Of a DNA stretch of 64,000 nt, positions 59,227-64,000 are shown piece by piece. The stretch comes from Sphingomonas sp. Its GTDB lineage: Bacteria > Pseudomonadota > Alphaproteobacteria > Sphingomonadales > Sphingomonadaceae. The position numbers and the translations under genes are program-made. Under the pieces are notes generated by a model. That model was given only the letters and a program-made list of their open reading frames with translations, was not told the DNA's origin and did not search any database. Numbering within the stretch: the first letter of the stretch is position 1; every line of letters starts with the position of its first letter. The stretch lies in assembly GCF_029239295.1 (NCBI RefSeq), contig NZ_JAQZBC010000005.1:1-64000 (forward strand). Direction: 5' to 3'.

Positions 59227-59859
59227 TCAGCGCGCCGGTACCAGCTCGATGATCTCCAGCGTCGAATCAAACGCCGGCTGCGGCAGCACCAGCCGCCAGC
59301 GATTCTCGCCAACGCGATCGACTATGCCGGCGAGGTCGCGCGCGCTGTCGCGTCCATACGCCAGCCAGCGGGCCTCATCCCCGATCGCCAGCGTGCCCAG
59401 AAAGATCGCGCGCGACGGGCGGTGGGGGAAGATCCGGCCCGCCGGACGCTGCGATCCCGCCGTCTTCTCGAACTGCCTCACCTCTCCGTCGCCGCTGACC
59501 CGGCAGGAATAGGCGGGGTAAGCGACATAGTCCCGCCCGCCCGTCACCTTCGCGCCCAGCTTGAACACGCGGCAGCGATAGTCGCCCGCCGGCGGCATCG
59601 GATCGCGCAGGCCGAAGTCGGGATTGAACAGCGCGCCTTGCGCATCGATTTCACGCGCCGCGCCGCTCGCCCGCGCGCGGCCCAGCGAATCGAGCCAGAC
59701 GGTGCGCCAGGTGCGCAAGCGATCGCGGTCGGACATCGTCGCCACGCGGCGCCAATCGTTCGCCACGCTGCTCGCGGTTGCCGCCGACACCGGCTCGCGC
59801 TTTCCTCCGCAACCTGCCAGCGTCGCCGCCGTCATCACTGCGACCACCGCCCGCTTCAT
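59227..59859 (-). CDS. DUF4893 domain-containing lipoprotein
   Basis: ATG 59859 gives MKRAVVAVMTAATLAGC with a lipidated cysteine at residue 17. The mature part matches DUF4893: WRRVATMSDRDRLRTWR, DYRCRVFKLG, and SCRVSGDG followed by FEKTAGSQRPAG and GTLAIGDE. The family is typical of sphingomonads and has no known function. Two cysteines in the mature part may form a disulfide. Convergent with the papain-like protein gene. Confidence 0.87.
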   Translation of the reverse strand: MKRAVVAVMTAATLAGCGGKREPVSAATASSVANDWRRVATMSDRDRLRTWRTVWLDSLGRARASGAAREIDAQGALFNPDFGLRDPMPPAGDYRCRVFKLGAKVTGGRDYVAYPAYSCRVSGDGEVRQFEKTAGSQRPAGRIFPHRPSRAIFLGTLAIGDEARWLAYGRDSARDLAGIVDRVGENRWRLVLPQPAFDSTLEIIELVPAR

Positions 59860-59901
59860 TGCCGCAACCCTTCCCTGTTTGATCAAGGGGCTAGCCATTG
59901 A

Positions 59902-60687
59902 TCACGCCGCGGTCCAGCCACCGTCCATCGACAGGTTCGCGCCGGTGATCGATGCGGCCTCCTCGCGGCACAGGAAAAGCGCGAAGGCGGCGACCTGTTC
60001 GGGGGTGACGAAGGCCTTGGTCGGTTGCGCGGCGAGCAGCACGTCATTGATGACCTCCTCACGCGTCATCCCGCGCGCGGCCATCGTGTCGGGGATCTGG
60101 TTTTCGACCAGTGGGGTCCAGACATAGCCCGGAGAGATGCAGTTCACGGTAATGGCGTCGGTCGCGGTTTCCAGCGCCACCGTCTTGGTCAACCCGACCA
60201 GGCCATGTTTGGCTGCGACATAAGCGGCCTTGTTGGGGCTCGCGACGAGACTGTGCGCGGAGGCGGTGGAGATGATGCGCCCCCAGCCGGCCTGTCGCAT
60301 CAGCGGAACGGCGGCCCGCATCACGTGAAAGGCGCTCGACAGGTTGATCGCCAGGATCGCGTCCCATTTGTCGACCGGGAAGTCAGCGATCGGTGCGACA
60401 TGCTGGATCCCGGCATTGTTGACGACGATATCGGGGCCACCCAGCTCGGCGTGGCAGCGCGCCACCATCGCGGCGATCGCATCAGGATCGGTCATTTCGG
60501 CGGGATCGTGGATCGCGGGCGCTCCGCTCGCGGCGGTCAGCGCGCGGCAACTCTCCGCGATCGCCGCAGCATCGCCGAACCCGTTGAGCATGACGGCGGC
60601 CCCTGCCCGCGCGAACGCCTGCGCATAGGCAAGGCCAATGCCGGAGGTTGATCCGGTAACCAGCGCTGTCTTTCCCTTGAGGAACAT
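59902..60687 (-). CDS. 3-hydroxybutyrate dehydrogenase-type short-chain dehydrogenase
   Basis: A 261-residue SDR enzyme. ATG 60687 has GGAGATGTCCC upstream. It has the cofactor-binding TGSTSGIG (residues about 11-18), NNAG in VVNNAGIQHVAP, the catalytic serine in STASAHS, and YVAAK with catalytic Y and K. The HVAPI and ISPGYVWTPLVENQI segments are typical of D-3-hydroxybutyrate dehydrogenase. It interconverts 3-hydroxybutyrate and acetoacetate in poly-hydroxybutyrate turnover. Confidence 0.88.
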   Translation of the reverse strand: MFLKGKTALVTGSTSGIGLAYAQAFARAGAAVMLNGFGDAAAIAESCRALTAASGAPAIHDPAEMTDPDAIAAMVARCHAELGGPDIVVNNAGIQHVAPIADFPVDKWDAILAINLSSAFHVMRAAVPLMRQAGWGRIISTASAHSLVASPNKAAYVAAKHGLVGLTKTVALETATDAITVNCISPGYVWTPLVENQIPDTMAARGMTREEVINDVLLAAQPTKAFVTPEQVAAFALFLCREEAASITGANLSMDGGWTAA

Positions 60688-60840
60688 GGGACATCTCCTG
60701 TGCGGTACGGCCGCGCGAACGGCCGATGCGCCATGCGCCGGCGAGCCCAGGGCATCAAGCGCGCCGCGTGCAACCGCGACAGCCCTTCGCGCATTCATGC
60801 CGCACCGGTAACGATACGACCAACACGGGGGCACACCGCG

Positions 60841-61758
60841 ATGCGGCTCGACGATTTCGATAAGGACATCAACGTCGAGGATCAGCGCGGTCAGAGCTTC
60901 GGCGGCGGCGGCGGTGGCGGCCTGCTGCTGGGCCTCCTGCCACTGGTCGGCAGCCGCTTCGGCTGTGGCGGCATCGTTGTGCTGTTGATCGTCTTTGCGG
61001 TGTTTGGCGGCCTCGGCAATCTTGGCGGGTTGCTGGGCGGCGGCGGCACCACCAGTGCTCCGCACACCCAGGTCTCACGCAATGCGCCATCGGGCGCGGA
61101 GGGCGGCGCGGCGGCGGCTTGCTCGGTCGATGAGGTTACCCGTTCGACGTGCAACGCCTTCTCCTCCGCCGAAAACACCTGGGAACAGCTGTTCGCGCGA
61201 TCGGGCGAGCCTTTCCAGGCGCCCAAGCTCGTCTTCTACAGCGGCCGTGGCCAGTCGGGATGCGGCGCCGCCCAGTCGGCGATGGGCCCGTTCTACTGCC
61301 CGTCCGACCGCGGCATCTATATCGACACGGGCTTCTTCAACGAATTGGAGCAGCGCTTCCGCGCTGCGGGCGACTTCGCCCAATATTACGTGATGGCGCA
61401 TGAGTTCGGCCATCACATCCAGACGCTGACCGGCACGTCCGAACAGGTCCGTCGCCTCCAGGCCCGCGCGAGCGAGGCCGAAGGAAACGCGCTGTCGGTG
61501 CGGCTGGAGCTTCAGGCGGATTGCTATGCCGGCGTCTGGGCCGCGCAGAACCGCAACCGGATGGAGCCGGGCGACGTGCAGGAGGGTATGCGCGCGGCCG
61601 AAGCGATCGGTGACGATACGCTGCAGCGCGAGGCGACCGGCCGCGTCGCGCCCGAGAGCTTCACCCATGGCACGTCGGCACAGCGCCAGGCCTGGCTACA
61701 GCGCGGCCTGCAGAGCGGCGACCCGGCAGTCTGCGACACTTTCAGCGGCGCGATCTGA
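60841..61758 (+). CDS. Neutral zinc metallopeptidase (YpfJ-like)
   Basis: A 305-residue protein with an N-terminal polar segment, a Gly-rich membrane helix (LLLGLLPLVG... IVVLLIVFAVFGGLG, about 30-60) and a peptidase domain with the zinc motif HEFGHH (HExxH) and a second acidic ligand downstream in LELQADCYAG. Start ATG 60841 (MRLDDFDKDINVEDQR) matches the family. Predicted membrane-bound with the peptidase outside. Followed by a good terminator. Confidence 0.9.
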   Translation: MRLDDFDKDINVEDQRGQSFGGGGGGGLLLGLLPLVGSRFGCGGIVVLLIVFAVFGGLGNLGGLLGGGGTTSAPHTQVSRNAPSGAEGGAAAACSVDEVTRSTCNAFSSAENTWEQLFARSGEPFQAPKLVFYSGRGQSGCGAAQSAMGPFYCPSDRGIYIDTGFFNELEQRFRAAGDFAQYYVMAHEFGHHIQTLTGTSEQVRRLQARASEAEGNALSVRLELQADCYAGVWAAQNRNRMEPGDVQEGMRAAEAIGDDTLQREATGRVAPESFTHGTSAQRQAWLQRGLQSGDPAVCDTFSGAI

Positions 61759-61770
61759 CCGCCACGCAAC

Positions 61771-61806
61771 AAGGCCGGCGAGCGCCGCTTCGCGCTCACC
61801 GGCCTT
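61771..61806 (+). terminator. Terminator downstream of the zinc metallopeptidase
   Basis: AAGGCCGGCGAGCG at 61771-61784 pairs with CGCTCACCGGCCTT at 61793-61806, with one mismatch and an 8-base loop; followed by TGATTTTG. Confidence 0.75.
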
Positions 61807-61862
61807 TGATTTTGTACTGATCGCCACCCGCTTCAAACAACGGATAGCGCGGTCCTATCGGA

Positions 61863-62849
61863 TCAGAGCTTCACCAGCATCTTGCCGGTATTGCCGCCAG
61901 TGAACAGGCCGAGGAACGCGTCCGGCGTTGCGTCCAGCCCGTTGAACACCGTTTCCTCGCGGCGCAACCGGCCTTCCGCCGCCCAGCGCCCCATGTCGGC
62001 ATAGAAATCCGCCACACGCGCCAGATGGTCACCGACCAGGAAGCCCTTGATGGTGATCCGCGCGCCGATCACCTTCGCCAGATACTTCAGCGCCTGCGGC
62101 TTGCCGTCATTGTAGATGTCGATCATCCCGCAGATGGCGAAGCGGGAATGAAGCCGCGCCGCGAGCAGCGCGGCATCAAGATGGTCGCCGCCGACATTGT
62201 CGAAATAGACGTCGATCCCCTGCGGCGCGGCATCAGCAAGCGCCTGAACCACGTTGCCCGCCTTGTAATCGATCACCTTGTCGGCACCGAGGGACTTGAC
62301 CCATTCGGCCTTGGATGCACCGCCGGCCGAGCCGATGACGGTCATGCCCTTGGCCTTGGCGATCTGCACCACGGTCGATCCGACCGCGCCGGCGGCGGCG
62401 GAGACGAACACGACCTCGCCCTCTTTCGCCTGCGCCACATCGAGCAGCCCGAAATACGCGGTCATCCCCGGCATGCCGAGCTGGCCGAGGAATGCCTCTT
62501 CCGGCGCATCGATCGGCGGCAGCTTCTGCACCTGGCTGGCCGGCAGCACGGCTTCTTCGCGCCAGCCCATCATGTGCTGCACCTTGGTGCCGACCGGCAC
62601 GTCGGCGGCCCGGCTCTCGATCACTTCTCCGATCGCACCACCCTGCATCGGTTCGCCGAGCGCAAACGGGGGAACGTAGCTTTTCACGTCGTTCATCCGG
62701 CCGCGCATGTACGGGTCGACCGAAAGCCAGCGGTTGGCAATCCTCACTTCATTTTCGCCCAGCGGGGCGGACGGCTGGTCGATCAGTTCAAAGTCGCTTT
62801 GCTGCGGCATGCCCGACGGGCGCGCTCGCAAGGTCCAGGCGCGTGGCAT
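61863..62849 (-). CDS. NADP-dependent oxidoreductase, MDR family (alkenal/quinone reductase type)
   Basis: A 328-residue medium-chain reductase of the PTGR/CurA-like group. Three successive ATGs are present; the third (62849) is 6 bases after GGGAG and gives MPRAWTLRARPSG. Motifs are LSVDPYMRGRMND, GMPGMTAYFGLLDV and the cofactor loop SAAAGAVGSTVVQIAK. It has no zinc ligands and reduces alkenals or related enones. A hairpin terminator lies upstream of it, ending the next minus-strand gene. Confidence 0.92.
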   Translation of the reverse strand: MPRAWTLRARPSGMPQQSDFELIDQPSAPLGENEVRIANRWLSVDPYMRGRMNDVKSYVPPFALGEPMQGGAIGEVIESRAADVPVGTKVQHMMGWREEAVLPASQVQKLPPIDAPEEAFLGQLGMPGMTAYFGLLDVAQAKEGEVVFVSAAAGAVGSTVVQIAKAKGMTVIGSAGGASKAEWVKSLGADKVIDYKAGNVVQALADAAPQGIDVYFDNVGGDHLDAALLAARLHSRFAICGMIDIYNDGKPQALKYLAKVIGARITIKGFLVGDHLARVADFYADMGRWAAEGRLRREETVFNGLDATPDAFLGLFTGGNTGKMLVKL

Positions 62850-62909
62850 CATCATCTCCCAGTTTCTATTGTGCGCCAGGGTTATGCATGAGCGACACCC
62901 CAGACGCAA

Positions 62910-62936
62910 AGAGCCCGGGCACAATGCCCGGGCTCT
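62910..62936 (-). terminator. Terminator downstream of the DUF2171 gene
   Basis: AGAGCCCGGGC at 62910-62920 pairs with GCCCGGGCTCT at 62926-62936 around ACAAT. Read on the minus strand it is followed by TTTGCG. Confidence 0.75.
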
Positions 62937-62980
62937 CTAGTGCCGGCTGCAGAGGGGAAACAGCCGGCAGCTAGCTCCAA

Positions 62981-64000
62981 TCAGTAGGTGCCCGAAAAGC
63001 TCCGATCGAGCGACGTGCGTCCCTCGTCCTTGCCGTCAGCCCCGCCGGTACCCTGGGTGCCGTCGGTGCGTGCCTGGGTGCGGCCCTGATCGCTGGTGCG
63101 ATCGCCATAGCCATGCAGCGCCGAGCTGTTTTCCTCGTCCCGCCAGTGCTTCTTGGCTTCCTCGGCGGTCTTGGTCAGCGTCACCTTGGTGTCGACGGTC
63201 GACAGCCAGCTCGACGGGATCGAGTGATGGTGGCCTTCGGCGTCGGCATCGTTCTTGGTCAGCAGGATGCGGTCACCGCGCACCTTGTCCACCGTGCCGA
63301 CATGGCTGCCGTCCAATAGTCGCGATCGAGCGCGGCGATCTGCGAACGGCGCCAGGATCCATAGTCGGAATCGCGGTGATGCGCATGGCGCTCACCATAG
63401 TCGCGCTCGTCCAGCTGCATGTCGGCCTCGCGGCGGCGCTCCGCCTCCTCGTCGCCGAACCAGGAGCGAAGCTCGTCCCCGGCCCGCGCCAGGAAGCCGC
63501 GGTCCTCATAGTCATAGCCTTGCGGCATGCCGCTGTAGCCGCCGCGCCCCGCATGACGCCCGCGATGCTCGTGCCAATCGAAATGGTCGTGCCGCCGGTG
63601 ATCGTCGTGATCGCGGCCGTAGGCGCCATATCCGCCGCGGCCCTGGCCTGCGCCGCGATAATCGTCACGGCCCTGCCATGCGCTGGCGCCATAGCCCTGC
63701 TGGCCACGATCCCAACGGCTGTCGCGCGACTGGCCATAGGTGGAGCGGCCATAGCGGTCGCCGCCATAATCGCCGTCGCGGCTCATCCGCCGGCCGTAGC
63801 CGCCGCTCCAGTCGCGCGTGTCATTGTCGTCATCCCGGCTGCGGTAGTCGCGATCGCGCCGCGAATAGGCGTCGTGGCCGTAATCGCGCTCGCCGTAGGG
63901 GACGAAATCGCTGACATAGTCGCGATCGTCGTCGCGGCCCGGGCGACCACCGCCCCCGCCGCTACCGCTGCCACGCCCAAGCCGGCCGGCAGCCGCATAG
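62981..64000 (-). pseudogene. DUF2171 family gene, apparently frameshifted with an internal deletion, N-terminus off the window
   Basis: The minus strand is open from the window end to a stop at 63259 and encodes a Gly/Arg/Asp/Tyr-rich chain (GERDYGHDAYSRRDRDY, RAGDELRSWFGDEEAERRRE). It then reaches RRSQIAALDRDY and continues as WTAAMSARW to a stop. A different frame from about 63316 to 62981 encodes the DUF2171 domain (GSHVGTVDKVRGDRILLTK) and the family's end RSFSGTY. From memory of the family, about 35 residues joining the two parts are missing, so an out-of-frame deletion is likely at about 63316. The DUF2171 part could still be translated from the TTG at 63316, though no good ribosome binding site is seen. 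Confidence 0.65.

Overview
The window is a high-GC chromosome segment from a sphingomonad-type alphaproteobacterium (Sphingomonas or a close relative). This is inferred from gene content and order: NDUFA12-DUF2155-aat, cvpA next to an IscU-like scaffold and a CPA2 antiporter, an ArsR-methyltransferase fusion ahead of metF, a RamB-type regulator opposite aceA, Flp pilins, DUF2171 and glycine-zipper proteins. A GAAC-N7-GAAC (alphaproteobacterial LexA) box in front of a Y-family polymerase agrees with this. No rRNA operon or CRISPR array is seen, and the only tRNA sequence is a 3' fragment.

Positions 1 to about 6980 are an integrated island. Its right edge is the 3' part of a tRNA-Cys gene (6922-6979), a typical attachment-site remnant. 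The left part of the window holds the end of an IS3-family element. Island cargo is an XRE repressor with a palindromic operator, six tightly packed small genes, a PD-(D/E)XK-like protein, and then a lower-GC block on the minus strand: a TIR-like protein, a HipA-like kinase and a DUF3037 protein. This block looks like a defence module and is the best candidate in the window for an undescribed system.

From 7200 to 32800 the sequence is core chromosome: mutT, two Flp pilins, accA, xerD, a secreted protein with an overlapping 45-residue membrane peptide, aroK-aroB-DUF2256, the cvpA/IscU-like/CPA2/DUF423 operon, radA divergent from a Y-family polymerase across an SOS box, aat convergent with DUF2155-NDUFA12, a deacetylase/acyltransferase pair, purB, aguA with an M28 peptidase, an S9 peptidase lacking its expected histidine, and rpsD.

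From 32450 to 46300 come chorismate mutase, an unusual aminotransferase-flavoprotein fusion coupled to a glycosyltransferase, L,D-transpeptidases, an iron/2-oxoglutarate-type oxygenase, MFS and POT transporters, a very acidic protein coupled to an MliC-type lipoprotein, NnrU and mobA.

From 46300 to the end come two glycine-zipper proteins around osmC, dapD with a HAD nucleotidase, a luciferase-like oxidoreductase, metF with its ArsR-type regulator and a 24-bp perfect operator, small lipoproteins, an aldo/keto reductase, the aceA locus with a regulator and a 51-residue protein, a short-chain dehydrogenase, a zinc metallopeptidase, an alkenal/quinone-type reductase, and a DUF2171 gene that appears broken by an internal deletion and frameshift.
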